64,000 nt of DNA from JACJYM01 sp965230495 (GTDB taxonomy: Bacteria > Bacteroidota > Bacteroidia > Chitinophagales > Saprospiraceae). The translations under genes and the position numbers were made by a program. How positions within the stretch are numbered: the stretch's first letter is position 1; each line of letters begins with the position of its first letter. This document shows, piece after piece, positions 54,437 through 63,172 of the stretch. The stretch is taken from positions 992,001-1,056,000 of the forward strand of contig OZ246004.1 in the NCBI GenBank assembly GCA_965230495.1. Reading direction: 5' to 3'. The notes beneath the pieces were generated by a model. That model was not told where the DNA came from and searched no databases. It was given only the letters and a program-made list of their open reading frames with translations.

Positions 54437-56170
54437 TTATGTAACTCTTTCGTTATTTCTATTAATCAAAAATTTCTGTCCTTTACGAATCACTTTAGCC
54501 GTACCTTCCTTTGTCATGCTATTGGCACTGTCGTAGTCAAATGGAATTACCACTTCACCAAGCATATTAATGAAGCCATACTTTCCATTTTTTTTGACAA
54601 CTGCTAGATCATTAATTATGCTTTTCGCCTCTTCGTAGATGGGAGGAACTAGCTCTTTGCCATTTCGATCAATATATCCGTAGAAGCCATCTTTTTTGAC
54701 CACACAGTACTTGTTTTTATTTGCGAAGCCTTTTACCTCGTCGTAATTAAGCTCAAGCATGACCTTACCCGAATTGTCAATAAAACTATAAGTATCGGAT
54801 TTTTTAACCAATGCTAAACCGTTGTTAAAATTCTTAGCTTCATCGTAAATAGGTTGAGCAATATATTTACCTGTATTGTCTATATAGCCATACTTTCCAT
54901 TCACTCCGACTAGTGCAATGTTTTCATTGAAGCCATTCGCAAAATCGAATTTTAATTTTATAACTTCCTTTCCTGTTTTATCTATAAAACCATATTTCCC
55001 GTCTTTTTCGACAAGGGCCAAGTTGCCATTAAAATTACGAGCAACGGTGTATTTTATAGGTGTTATTTCTTTTAAATTAGAATCGAGATAGCCATAGAGA
55101 TCATCTTTTTGGACGACTGCCATTCCTCCAACATAATTACCTATTTCATCGTAGTCAAGTACATTGAAATTAAATTTTGATGTTTCTAGTAATTTATAAA
55201 AAGTGATCCTTCTATTGACCATAGACATGTCAATATCTAATTCCTCTCTATAAAGATTAAGGGCCTGTAAATATCCTTCATGGGCCTTTTGGAATTTTAA
55301 CTCCAGAAATAATTCATTAGCTTCGTCAATATATGCTTTTAGGTCTTCTTGATCTTTACGAATATCTTCTAATGCTATTATTTGTTGACACTCAGATTTC
55401 TTTTTTTCGACTTCTTTGTTCTCTTTCAGTTGAAGGGCTTGTTCATAATATTCAAGAGCTGATTCATAAGAAGCCATTTCCATATCTTGCTCCGCAAATT
55501 CGACCTTACGAAGAAAATCAATTTCAGTCCTACAGAATTGGATTTTTTCATTTATGTCCTTAGTAGTATGCTCGAAAGAACTATCGTGAAATTTTAGAGC
55601 CTCATTTAAACTATCCAATGCTTTCTCCCATGCTTCTCCTTCGATAAATTCATTGGCCTCATTCCAATGTTTGTTGAAATGAACATAATTTTTCTCAGCG
55701 ACTCTTTTGCTTTTTATCTTTCTTGCTATTTCGGTTAAATCTTTTTCTATTAGATAGTAGGGGTGATCATTTTCTTCTTTCCATTTAATGCTCTTAATGG
55801 GAACACCATCAGTCGGCAGGGCTTGTAAGTTTCTTAGTTCAGGAATCAGTTGCCAGGAACATGTTCTGGCGATAATTGGGATTAAGACGCATTTTCCTTC
55901 ATGGTGGCGTGCCAATGCCTTATTTAGTTCTTTATTAAAGCAATATTCAGAAGCGATAAAACTTGGACTAACCAAAAGCAAAACTATATCTGAATTTTCT
56001 AATTGCTTAATGATGGCAGATTCCCATTCCTGTCCAGCTTCTATTTCTTCATCACACCAAATATCATCTACCAATTTAACTCTTTTAAGAACAGAAAGGC
56101 TGATTTTTAATCTGTTTAGAATTTCTTTATCGTCTCTAGAATAAGCAATAAATATGTTAATATTTTCCAT
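54437..56170 (-). CDS. TIR-domain protein with helical repeats and C-terminal WG repeats
   Basis: A 577-residue cytoplasmic protein. Residues 1-150 form a TIR domain (INIFIAYSRDDKEILNRLK, DIVLLLVSPSFIASEYCF), with Glu81 of YCFNKEL at the position of the NADase glutamate in plant and bacterial TIR domains. Residues about 165-320 contain helical TPR-like units (EKALDSLNEALKFHDSSF, YESALEYYEQALQLKENKE). Residues about 335-577 hold six WG repeats of the form NGLALVKKxxxYGFIDxxGK. TIR plus a sensor-like repeat region is the architecture of many immune effectors, but function is inferred only from domains. It is upstream of rplU on the same strand but beyond that gene's own promoter. Confidence 0.85.
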   Translation of the reverse strand: MENINIFIAYSRDDKEILNRLKISLSVLKRVKLVDDIWCDEEIEAGQEWESAIIKQLENSDIVLLLVSPSFIASEYCFNKELNKALARHHEGKCVLIPIIARTCSWQLIPELRNLQALPTDGVPIKSIKWKEENDHPYYLIEKDLTEIARKIKSKRVAEKNYVHFNKHWNEANEFIEGEAWEKALDSLNEALKFHDSSFEHTTKDINEKIQFCRTEIDFLRKVEFAEQDMEMASYESALEYYEQALQLKENKEVEKKKSECQQIIALEDIRKDQEDLKAYIDEANELFLELKFQKAHEGYLQALNLYREELDIDMSMVNRRITFYKLLETSKFNFNVLDYDEIGNYVGGMAVVQKDDLYGYLDSNLKEITPIKYTVARNFNGNLALVEKDGKYGFIDKTGKEVIKLKFDFANGFNENIALVGVNGKYGYIDNTGKYIAQPIYDEAKNFNNGLALVKKSDTYSFIDNSGKVMLELNYDEVKGFANKNKYCVVKKDGFYGYIDRNGKELVPPIYEEAKSIINDLAVVKKNGKYGFINMLGEVVIPFDYDSANSMTKEGTAKVIRKGQKFLINRNNERVT

Positions 56171-56280
56171 TTACCCGTATTAATTATATAAAATTAAAAT
56201 ACAACCTGAGAACAAAAAAAGAATAGGGCAAATAAATGGACAGATTATTGTCTTAAAAAATAAGGTGTTTAAGTACAATG

Positions 56281-56301
56281 ATTTTTTAGAATAGGAGAGT
56301 G
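56281..56301. repeat. 21-base repeat, copy 1
   Basis: The intergenic sequence ATTTTTTAG(AA)TAGGAGAGTG recurs at 58165-58185 with only the bracketed AA changed to GG. Copy 1 lies about 100 bases before the gene at 56400. The copies are intergenic and share orientation. The T run makes chance similarity possible. Confidence 0.45.
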
Positions 56302-56399
56302 GCCTTAATTTAGTAACTTAGCATTGACTCAAAAAAAGAGATTCATGAACAACGAGCCCAATCCTACCTTATCATACAAACTAAACGAGAAATAGTAAA

Positions 56400-57065
56400 T
56401 TGAAAATATTCACAAATAATTGGGTTGTAACATTAACGGCTACGTTAGTCGGAGTTTTTGTTGCTTTGTACTTGAATGAAATAGTCGCATCTAATAAATT
56501 AGAAGATCAAAAAAGTATAGCAACAAAAAATATTCTATTAGAAATTCAAGAAAATCAAAGAAACATTGAGAAAAACATTGAGAAGCATACAGCGATGTTT
56601 TCAATTTTGGAATTTATGAATGAGTGTATGGATAAGGAGAGTCGTTTAATTACTAGTGTAGACAGCATGCAAAGTTTCAGGGTTAAGCATCCGGAAATAT
56701 TTATCGTAAAAGATTCTACACTAGTGACAGATGGAAAATACCATTATCAGGGTGAATTAGATTTAAATTTTGATTTGTCTTATATCAATGTGACTTCTTT
56801 TTCATGGGCAACATTAAAAAACAGTAGCCTAACAACTTCTTATGATTTCAATTGCCTAGTGTTTTTAGAAAAATTGGATATAATAACAAAGGAGACCTTA
56901 AATCTTGAAAGAAATGTTTTAGATATGCTTTGGGAACCGGAGAATTATGAAAACGATGGTTTTAAAAATAGACTTATGCGTGAACTAAAGTTTCTTATTG
57001 AACACGAAAAAGGGCTGTTAGAAGGGTATAAAGTCAGCGAAGAAAAGCTTAGTAATTGTGGTTGA
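56400..57065 (+). CDS. Hypothetical single-span membrane protein
   Basis: A 221-residue protein with one N-terminal membrane helix (WVVTLTATLVGVFVALYLNEI, read in parts, about residues 8-27). A hydrophilic helical region follows (NILLEIQENQRNIEKNIEKH) that may form a coiled coil. I recognise no family. The start is TTG at 56400. It is transcribed away from the TIR gene and is the first of four same-strand genes of accessory character. Confidence 0.65.
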   Translation: MKIFTNNWVVTLTATLVGVFVALYLNEIVASNKLEDQKSIATKNILLEIQENQRNIEKNIEKHTAMFSILEFMNECMDKESRLITSVDSMQSFRVKHPEIFIVKDSTLVTDGKYHYQGELDLNFDLSYINVTSFSWATLKNSSLTTSYDFNCLVFLEKLDIITKETLNLERNVLDMLWEPENYENDGFKNRLMRELKFLIEHEKGLLEGYKVSEEKLSNCG

Positions 57066-57143
57066 AAAGATATCATAAAATAGGTAAATAGAATTGTTTA
57101 AGCAATGGTTAAACTAAATCGTGAACCATACAAAACCAAAGGA

Positions 57144-57707
57144 ATGAATATTGAAATAAAACCCTTAACCAAAGATCTAAAAGATGATTATTTATCCTTT
57201 TTTGACAACATTGTTTTTGAAGATAATCCTGATAGATTAAAATGTTATTGTTACGATTATCATTTTCTAGGAGATGTAGAAACATGCACGCGAGAAGCAA
57301 GTCGTTCTGCAGTTATAAATCTTATCAATGACAATAAACTAAGGGGATATTTAGCTTTTGACAACAATATACCTATTGGCTGGTGTAATGTGAATGACAG
57401 AATGAATTATCAGAGATTATTAAGGGACTACGATTATGTTGATAATCCTGATGATAAGGTTTGTTCCATTGTTTGTTTTTTAATAAGTCCAGATTACAGA
57501 AGACAGGGAATTGCACAAAAGATTCTTAAAAGGATAATAACCGACTATTCAAAAAAAGACTATGATTATTTTGAAGCTTATCCGAAAAAAGAAGAAATGT
57601 CGTGTGAAGGAAACTTCAAGGGACCATTAGAGTTGTATAAAAGATTTGAATTCAAGATCAATAAAGAGTACAATAATTATTATGTAGTAAGGAGGAAAAT
57701 GAAGTAA
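57144..57707 (+). CDS. GNAT family N-acetyltransferase
   Basis: A 187-residue acetyltransferase with GYLAFDNNIPIGWCNVNDR, the acetyl-CoA motif SPDYRRQGIAQKILKRII and the C-terminal GPLELYKRFEFKI. A Cys-rich head (RLKCYCYDYHF) matches a GNAT subgroup known from Firmicutes and Bacteroidota. The ATG at 57144 (MNIEIKPLTKDL) gives the usual start; the frame also opens at 57105. Its substrate is unknown. It follows the TTG-start membrane-protein gene in the same direction. Confidence 0.85.
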   Translation: MNIEIKPLTKDLKDDYLSFFDNIVFEDNPDRLKCYCYDYHFLGDVETCTREASRSAVINLINDNKLRGYLAFDNNIPIGWCNVNDRMNYQRLLRDYDYVDNPDDKVCSIVCFLISPDYRRQGIAQKILKRIITDYSKKDYDYFEAYPKKEEMSCEGNFKGPLELYKRFEFKINKEYNNYYVVRRKMK

Positions 57708-57738
57708 TAACAGTATACTGCATTCAAGTAAGATATAA

Positions 57739-58131
57739 ATGGATATTCAAGACACAATAGCATTTGCAATAATCATTATTCCATTCTTTAGAATGATAAC
57801 ATTTGATCAGGAAAATCTAATTAAGAAGAAATACTTTCTGATCTATTTTGCCATAGGGATTCTTAGCTGGGTATTAGGTGCATTATATTTTTCTCAGAGC
57901 GAATCGGAGGAAAAATGGTTTGTATATTTTGGATCTCAAATGACACTGTTTTTTCTTATTCAGTATGTAATAATATCTTATCTATATAGAATGTTATTTA
58001 AACGAAATCCCGAAATTTCTGAAATCCCTTCCAAAAATTTAGATATAGTCCCAACTATACTTATAATCATGGGGACGATACTAATTCCATTGTCAATTGA
58101 TTCAAACTTTATTAAGTTCGTTATTAAATAA
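57739..58131 (+). CDS. Hypothetical membrane protein
   Basis: A 130-residue protein with about four hydrophobic segments (residues about 7-22, 32-51, 63-84 and 106-128). There are few charged residues other than short loops (SESEEKWF, KRNPEIS). No family is recognised. It lies 31 bases after the GNAT gene on the same strand. Confidence 0.6.
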   Translation: MDIQDTIAFAIIIIPFFRMITFDQENLIKKKYFLIYFAIGILSWVLGALYFSQSESEEKWFVYFGSQMTLFFLIQYVIISYLYRMLFKRNPEISEIPSKNLDIVPTILIIMGTILIPLSIDSNFIKFVIK

Positions 58132-58164
58132 ATTAGTAATTGAACAAGAAATATAAAGCTATAC

Positions 58165-58185
58165 ATTTTTTAGGGTAGGAGAGTG
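58165..58185. repeat. 21-base repeat, copy 2
   Basis: This is the second copy of the repeat at 56281, ATTTTTTAG(GG)TAGGAGAGTG, about 76 bases before the AlkD-like gene. Both copies are upstream of genes in the same accessory stretch. Confidence 0.45.
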
Positions 58186-58260
58186 CTACTAGTCAAGAGT
58201 TTTAGTATTAGCTTAACGGTGTAAAGGTGTACTTAAAAAAGGTATTCAATTAGAACAAAG

Positions 58261-59082
58261 ATGATGAATTCGGAAATAAAAAATAGAAAAGGAGCTAGAA
58301 GAGCTCAAGATATTCCTGCTAACGTTTTAGAATTGCTTAACAAAGGAGAGATAGAAACTGTAAACCTGACAGAATGGTTGGCAATTGATCATTTAAAGCT
58401 TATAAAAACGGTATTTCCTACAATAGGAATCAGCCAAGATAAAATAAGCAAAATTTCTGAGGGAATAAAGGCACAAAAGAAACCTTCAACGATGAATACA
58501 ACGAAATTGGTAGGTTCAACACTTTATCAAATGTATGCTGAAACAAGTGATCTTGATGACATATTGGTTAAATTAAGTTCCCATTTATCCGATTCAATTC
58601 GTTGCTATGCACCTTATCTGATCGGATTGGATGAAAGTATTAGGATAGAAGAAAAGCTCGAAAAATCGAAAGAATTAGTAGCTGACCAACATTTTGGAGT
58701 TAGAGAAGTAATATGGATGGCATTGCGGCCCGAAATTGATAAGAGATTGGAAGAGGCAATAGAAATTCTAGCTGAATGGACAAATAGTGAAGATGAAAAT
58801 ACTAGAAGATTTACGACGGAATCTACTCGACCAAGAGGAGTGTGGTGTAAACACATCGAAAGACTAAAAGAAAGCCCGGAAATAGCGTTACCAATTTTAT
58901 CAAGACTTAAATCTGATAAGTCAAAATATGTGCAGGATAGTGTTGGGAATTGGCTGAATGATGCAAGTAAGTCAAGACCAGAATTCGTAGACGAACTTTG
59001 CGACAAATGGTTAAATGAGTCACCGACGCAGGAAACCAAAAAAATAATAAAGCGAGCAAGAAGAACAATTGATAAAAAGTGA
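58261..59082 (+). CDS. HEAT-like repeat protein of the DNA alkylation repair (AlkD) family
   Basis: A 273-residue helical protein. The signature STRPRGVWCKHIERLKESPE and SKYVQDSVGNWLNDASKSRP is typical of the AlkD-like family of bacterial HEAT-repeat DNA glycosylases acting on N3- and N7-alkylpurines. An N-terminal extension of about 70 residues (RKGARRAQDIPANVLELLNKG) is also common in this subgroup. Catalysis is not proven from sequence. It stands after the hypothetical membrane protein, and no repair genes are adjacent. Confidence 0.82.
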   Translation: MMNSEIKNRKGARRAQDIPANVLELLNKGEIETVNLTEWLAIDHLKLIKTVFPTIGISQDKISKISEGIKAQKKPSTMNTTKLVGSTLYQMYAETSDLDDILVKLSSHLSDSIRCYAPYLIGLDESIRIEEKLEKSKELVADQHFGVREVIWMALRPEIDKRLEEAIEILAEWTNSEDENTRRFTTESTRPRGVWCKHIERLKESPEIALPILSRLKSDKSKYVQDSVGNWLNDASKSRPEFVDELCDKWLNESPTQETKKIIKRARRTIDKK

Positions 59083-59128
59083 TAATTGCTATAAGATTTG
59101 GCTATTTATACACTGCATATAATTGAAT

Positions 59129-59160
59129 AAAAAAGGAAGGCTACTAAACAGCAGACTTCC
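59129..59160 (-). terminator. Terminator for the 119-residue gene
   Basis: Read on the minus strand, an imperfect stem (GGAAG..CT.CT paired with AG.AG..CTTCC; 59135-59160) is followed by six T. It lies 30 bases after the stop at 59189. This supports that small frame as a real transcribed gene. Confidence 0.6.
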
Positions 59161-59188
59161 TGAAATTTACTCCGTTTACAATTTTATT

Positions 59189-59548
59189 TTACTCTCTTTC
59201 ATCATCTACATCAACATATCCATAAACCGTAACCCAATTTCCATGAACTAATATCTCTTCTTCTAATTGGTAAGAAGGATAGAGTCCCTTTTTCAGAATT
59301 AATGAGTTCAGGCCTGAATTCTGAAGAACTTCGGGATCAACGATAACATCTTCATCTATACCAAACTCGGGCTCAAAATGATCTTCAGGGGTTCCAAAAT
59401 AAATTCTGGTCTGGTGGCCATTATTAATTTCATCGTCATCGTTATTAGACATTAATCCAAGTAATGATTTGTTGTTTGTTTCATCAATAAAATGAATTGG
59501 AAAGACCCAACATAAAACTGTAGTATCTAATTTTGTTATATGCACCAA
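59189..59548 (-). CDS. Hypothetical acidic protein
   Basis: A 119-residue acidic protein (MSNNDDDEINNG; EPEFGIDEDVIVDPEVL) ending in strand-like HGNWVTVYGYVDVDDERE. No family is recognised. The frame opens at a TTG at 59548, with a GTG one codon later; the true start is uncertain. The hairpin terminator beyond its stop and the lack of a competing frame support it as a gene. Confidence 0.5.
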   Translation of the reverse strand: MVHITKLDTTVLCWVFPIHFIDETNNKSLLGLMSNNDDDEINNGHQTRIYFGTPEDHFEPEFGIDEDVIVDPEVLQNSGLNSLILKKGLYPSYQLEEEILVHGNWVTVYGYVDVDDERE

Positions 59549-59706
59549 ATGTGATCAAGACTTGACAAATTTTAACATTATTTACGAAGTTAAACTATCT
59601 TATTAACTCAGCAATATATATACCTGTGTATCAAGAAAATACACCGTAAAGGATCAATTATTAGATTTGCCTATAATTAATATTATGTTAAATAAAATTA
59701 TGAGCA

Positions 59707-61017
59707 TTACACCAAGCCAAAGAAGTTTCCAGATGTCATAATAAGAACTACGCCACTTTCATTATCACATATATCTGAATAAACACTTTCCAAAGTAGCT
59801 TTGTCCGTTATGACTTCAATATCTTGTCTATCAAATGAAGATTTAATATCAGAATCTTTGGGAGGCTTTCTGTTCTTTATTTTAAGAGTCTTCTCATTGT
59901 ATAAGACGCAGGCATAGTCCGTCATATCAAGGCTCCCTTTGTAGTGCTTTAAAAATTTAGGTTGAAAACTAGAATAAGTATGTAACTCGTAAAACGCAAA
60001 TATTTTTGCACTAGGATACCATTCTCTAATACCCTTTACTGTCGCATTAACCTTGGATGGAGAATGAGCAAAATCAAGATATACCTTTAATTTATCACTG
60101 TTTTTAATCAATTGAAGCCTTCGTTTAGCACCTTTAAAAGAGCTTAATGCTTGATAAAACTCCATATCTGATATTCCAAGATTTTGGCAAATATGGTATG
60201 CAGCATCAATGTTTTGTAAATTATGACGCCCTATTAGTGGTATAGAATATAGGCTATCTCCTACTTTAACCTGTCTGTTCGTATCAACCGATATTTCATT
60301 ATATTTCTTAATATTGGAATATTTTTGGGATATTTTATTGAGTTTGTTATCTTCTGAATAACAGTATATTATGGAGTCTTCTTCATGTGATTGTATAAAT
60401 AAATCAAACTGCTTTATATACTCTTCAAATGTGGGGAAAACATTGACGTGATCCCAAGCGATACCTGTAATTACGGAGATATGTGGTTTGTAGTGTAACA
60501 TTTTGGGACGAGAATCTATAGGACTGCTTAAATATTCGTCTCCTTCCAGTACAATGACAGGTGCATTACTTAATTTAACCATAGTGTCAAAACCCTCGAT
60601 TTGACTTCCTACTAAGTAATCGAAGTCGACATTAAGCTCTTTCAATACATGCATAACTATCGAGGTAGTGGTTGTCTTTCCATGACTACCAGCTATCACT
60701 ACCCTCTTCTTTTCGGTTGAATGTGCTGCTACGAAAGACGGATAAGAATGGATTTTTATTCCTAATTCTTGAGCTTTTAATAGTTCTGGATTATCCTTTT
60801 TCGCGTGCATTCCAAGAATAATAGCATCTATTTCTTCCGTTATTATTTCAGGCCTCCAACCTTCATTAGTGGGTAATAAGCCTTGCTTTTCAAGCCGTGA
60901 TCTGGAAGGTTCATATATTTCATCATCGGAGCCAGATACTTCATGACCATTTTTAAACAAAGCTATGGCCAGATTATGCATTGCTGCTCCACCGATTGCA
61001 ATAAAATGTATTCGCAT
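59707..61017 (-). CDS. mpl: Mur ligase Mpl (UDP-MurNAc:L-Ala-gamma-D-Glu-meso-DAP ligase)
   Basis: A 436-residue Mur ligase that reattaches recovered murein tripeptide to UDP-MurNAc in peptidoglycan recycling. It has the N-terminal IAIGGAAMHNLAIALFKNGHEV, the ATP motif AGSHGKTTTTSIVMHVL near residue 110, and the ligase-domain DFAHSPSKVNATVKGIREWY near residue 318. The GGAAMHN start and the DFAHSPSK motif favour Mpl over MurC. It is an isolated gene on the minus strand. Confidence 0.9.
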   Translation of the reverse strand: MRIHFIAIGGAAMHNLAIALFKNGHEVSGSDDEIYEPSRSRLEKQGLLPTNEGWRPEIITEEIDAIILGMHAKKDNPELLKAQELGIKIHSYPSFVAAHSTEKKRVVIAGSHGKTTTTSIVMHVLKELNVDFDYLVGSQIEGFDTMVKLSNAPVIVLEGDEYLSSPIDSRPKMLHYKPHISVITGIAWDHVNVFPTFEEYIKQFDLFIQSHEEDSIIYCYSEDNKLNKISQKYSNIKKYNEISVDTNRQVKVGDSLYSIPLIGRHNLQNIDAAYHICQNLGISDMEFYQALSSFKGAKRRLQLIKNSDKLKVYLDFAHSPSKVNATVKGIREWYPSAKIFAFYELHTYSSFQPKFLKHYKGSLDMTDYACVLYNEKTLKIKNRKPPKDSDIKSSFDRQDIEVITDKATLESVYSDICDNESGVVLIMTSGNFFGLV

Positions 61018-61206
61018 TGAGCTAGAAGTTTTATTTAAATATTAAATATTTCTGATAGGCCCTTAGGATTAGCTGGATGTACATTTACTATAAAATTATG
61101 TCACCTATTGTCATAAAACGACATTATATTTAGTGTAACACATGAAAACATATAACAATTTGTTAAAATTTGTGTAAAAGAAATAAATTATATCAATATT
61201 GCGTTT

Positions 61207-61214
61207 TATTTTTG
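61207..61214 (+). promoter_or_regulatory. Candidate -7 box before the small lipoprotein/ytxJ/mnmD cluster
   Basis: TATTTTTG matches TAnnTTTG. It lies about 97 bases before the ATG at 61311. No TTTG occurs at the usual -33 spacing. The 290-base region between mpl and this cluster is otherwise AT-rich with no other recognisable element. Confidence 0.3.
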
Positions 61215-61310
61215 CACTTTTTGAAGAAAAAGGACGATAATTAAAAGTTATCAGATTTTATACTAATTTGAATTGAATTGTCGTTTTTGACATTAAAATT
61301 ATTTAGACAG

Positions 61311-61460
61311 ATGAAAAAGATCAATTTTAAGAATGTAACACTTGCTGTTTTGATTTTAGGTTTAGTTACTTTTTTGAGTAGTTGTAGTAGAGGTGGATAT
61401 GGGTGTCCTTATGAGTTAGAAGCAGCAAATAATATTTTACAAAATATTTGTGTGGGTTAG
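61311..61460 (+). CDS. Small lipoprotein
   Basis: A 49-residue protein from the ATG at 61311 (MKKINFKNVTLAVLILGLV). A lipobox-like FLSSCSRGG places the lipidated Cys near residue 25, and the mature peptide is only about 25 residues (GGYGCPYELEAANN). The sequence GGYGCPYEL recalls short Bacteroidota lipoproteins of unknown role. The frame extends upstream to 61278 without a better start. Its stop adjoins the ytxJ ATG, so the two are translated together. Confidence 0.7.
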   Translation: MKKINFKNVTLAVLILGLVTFLSSCSRGGYGCPYELEAANNILQNICVG

Positions 61461-61793
61461 ATGACATGGATTCCACTAGAATCTTTGTCCCAAATTGACG
61501 ATGTTATTTCTCAAAGCAGGGATAATAAAGTCCTAATATTTAAACATAGTACGCGTTGTTCCATTAGCTCTATTGCTAAGATGAGGCTTGAATCTGATAT
61601 AGTCTCTGATAGTGTTTTATATTATTATCTCGATTTGATTAAGTTTAGAGATATTTCCAATAGAATTGCTGAAAAGTTTGTTGTTCATCATGAATCGCCA
61701 CAAGTATTGATTATCGATAACGGTGATTGTATTTATGATGAATCCCACCTTGACATCACAGCTAAAGAAATAGAAAAGATTTTAGGTGAATAG
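61461..61793 (+). CDS. ytxJ: Bacillithiol-associated thioredoxin-like protein YtxJ
   Basis: A 110-residue thioredoxin-fold protein. It opens with WIPLESLSQIDDVISQS and has the single redox Cys in FKHSTRCSISSIA near residue 33, and the cis-proline in HHESPQVLIID. These are features of the YtxJ family that acts with bacillithiol in Firmicutes and Bacteroidota. It starts directly after the small lipoprotein and overlaps the following mnmD by 8 bases. Confidence 0.9.
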   Translation: MTWIPLESLSQIDDVISQSRDNKVLIFKHSTRCSISSIAKMRLESDIVSDSVLYYYLDLIKFRDISNRIAEKFVVHHESPQVLIIDNGDCIYDESHLDITAKEIEKILGE

Positions 61794-62472
61794 ATTACTT
61801 GTATCTGATGATGGTAGTCACACCATTCATTCTGATAAGTTTAGTGCAACTTATCATTCTACTCATGGCTCGATACAAGAATCTCAAATAGTTTTTATCG
61901 ATGCCGGATTAAGCAAAATTGATTCAAGTCATTCAGAGATCAAGGTTTTAGAGATGGGTTTTGGTTCTGGGCTTAATTTTTTGATGACCCTAAAGGAGTT
62001 TCTAGGTAATAGCGAATTACCTTCAATATTATATCATGGGATCGAGGCCTACCCTATTTCCATCGAAATATTGAAGTGTCTGAATTATTTAAACCACATT
62101 GGTTTAATGGAGTTAGAAGAACCTTTTAATCGAAGTCATGTCTGTGAATCAGGAAAGACCGTTCAGTTATATGAGAACGCAGGAAGAATAGTTAGATTCA
62201 TGAAAATGGTTGACAAGGTAGAAGTATTGAACCTTACAAATAGTTTCTATAATTTAATTTACTACGATGCCTTTGGTCCGTTAGTACAACCTTTTCTTTG
62301 GGAGGTGCCTATATTGAAAAGAATGTACTCTGCTCTTGATGCTAATGGAGTCTTAGTCACCTATTGTGCAAAAGGGTCTTTTAAAAGAAATTTAAAATCT
62401 GTAGGTTTTGAAGTAGAGGCATTACCTGGCCCCAAGGGAAAAAGAGAAATGACGAGAGCCATCAAAAAATAA
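61786..62472 (+). CDS. mnmD: tRNA 5-methylaminomethyl-2-thiouridine methyltransferase (MnmD/MnmC N-domain)
   Basis: A 228-residue SAM-dependent methyltransferase. The SAM motif is VLEMGFGSGLNFLMTLKEF near residue 52, and the DUF752/MnmD signature is YYDAFGPLVQPFLWEVP with the C-terminal GPKGKREMTRA. It would complete the wobble-uridine modification of tRNAs. The oxidase half of bifunctional MnmC is absent, as usual in this phylum. The start is GTG at 61786, inside the end of ytxJ. Confidence 0.9.
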   Translation: MNRLLVSDDGSHTIHSDKFSATYHSTHGSIQESQIVFIDAGLSKIDSSHSEIKVLEMGFGSGLNFLMTLKEFLGNSELPSILYHGIEAYPISIEILKCLNYLNHIGLMELEEPFNRSHVCESGKTVQLYENAGRIVRFMKMVDKVEVLNLTNSFYNLIYYDAFGPLVQPFLWEVPILKRMYSALDANGVLVTYCAKGSFKRNLKSVGFEVEALPGPKGKREMTRAIKK

Positions 62473-62570
62473 TTTGATCAGACTATATTCTTCTATTTTA
62501 TTCTAATTTTGTAATCTTTTTAAACTTTTGCTGAAATAGGTTTGTTAGGGCAATAAATTAATATTGATAA

Positions 62571-62912
62571 ATGGCTAAGATTAAGTTTACTTTTGAAGAT
62601 AAAGATATTGATGAAAAGGTTGTTGAGACGGACATGAAGGGGTATTCAATATTGGAAGTAACAGAAGATCACGATATTCACTTAAACCATAATTGTGGAG
62701 GAGTCTGTGCTTGCAGCACTTGCCATATATATGTTGAAAAAGGAGAAGATTACCTTGAAGAGATTTCAGATAAAGAAGAAGATTTTATAGATAGAGCTAT
62801 TAACCCAAGACTTGAATCTAGATTGGCTTGTCAATGTATTATTTTGGATGAAAATGTTGAAATTGAGGTCCAGATTCCAGATCAGTCTAGAATAATTGGT
62901 CACGAACACTAA
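62571..62912 (+). CDS. fdx: [2Fe-2S] ferredoxin, adrenodoxin/ISC type
   Basis: A 113-residue ferredoxin. Cluster ligands are in HNCGGVCACSTCHIYV (C-x5-C-x2-C) and the last Cys in RLACQC near residue 90, as in ISC-type ferredoxins. The region EDYLEEISDKEEDFIDRA matches the adrenodoxin-like helix. It precedes iscX by 10 bases, so the pair probably works in Fe-S cluster assembly. Confidence 0.92.
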   Translation: MAKIKFTFEDKDIDEKVVETDMKGYSILEVTEDHDIHLNHNCGGVCACSTCHIYVEKGEDYLEEISDKEEDFIDRAINPRLESRLACQCIILDENVEIEVQIPDQSRIIGHEH

Positions 62913-62922
62913 AAATATAGTA

Positions 62923-63168
62923 ATGGGATTTGAAGATTTTGAAAACTTACCTATTGATTGGATAGATCACGAAGATATTGCAATCAAGCTTTATGAAAAA
63001 TTTGGAGATGAATTTAGTGAAAGCAATATTTACCGAATTCGTTTTACAGATTTGATTGAATGGGTTCTGGAAATTCCTAACTTTGTTGGGAAACGTGAAA
63101 ATTGTAGTGAAGGGCATTTAGAACAAATTCAAGCCAAATGGGTATACGAATGGCGTGATAATCAGTAA
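62923..63168 (+). CDS. iscX: Fe-S assembly protein IscX
   Basis: An 81-residue acidic protein: the segment PIDWIDHEDIAIKLYEKFGDE and the FTDLIEWVLEI helix match IscX, a regulator or iron adaptor of the IscS desulfurase. The frame opens at 62896, inside the ferredoxin gene, but the ATG at 62923 (MGFEDFENLP) gives the usual start. The kdsC-like gene follows in the next frame after 4 bases. Confidence 0.88.
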   Translation: MGFEDFENLPIDWIDHEDIAIKLYEKFGDEFSESNIYRIRFTDLIEWVLEIPNFVGKRENCSEGHLEQIQAKWVYEWRDNQ

Positions 63169-63172
63169 TATT

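Noticed and set aside
56171..59200. Integron-like cassette array, suggested by same-strand small accessory genes and a sequence GCTTAAC near 58210.
   Set aside because: No integrase is visible, no pair of complementary core sites could be found around the genes, and gaps lack the long imperfect palindromes expected of attC sites.
61278..61310. N-terminal extension of the small lipoprotein.
   Set aside because: The lipoprotein signal starts cleanly at the ATG at 61311; the added residues would disturb the signal.
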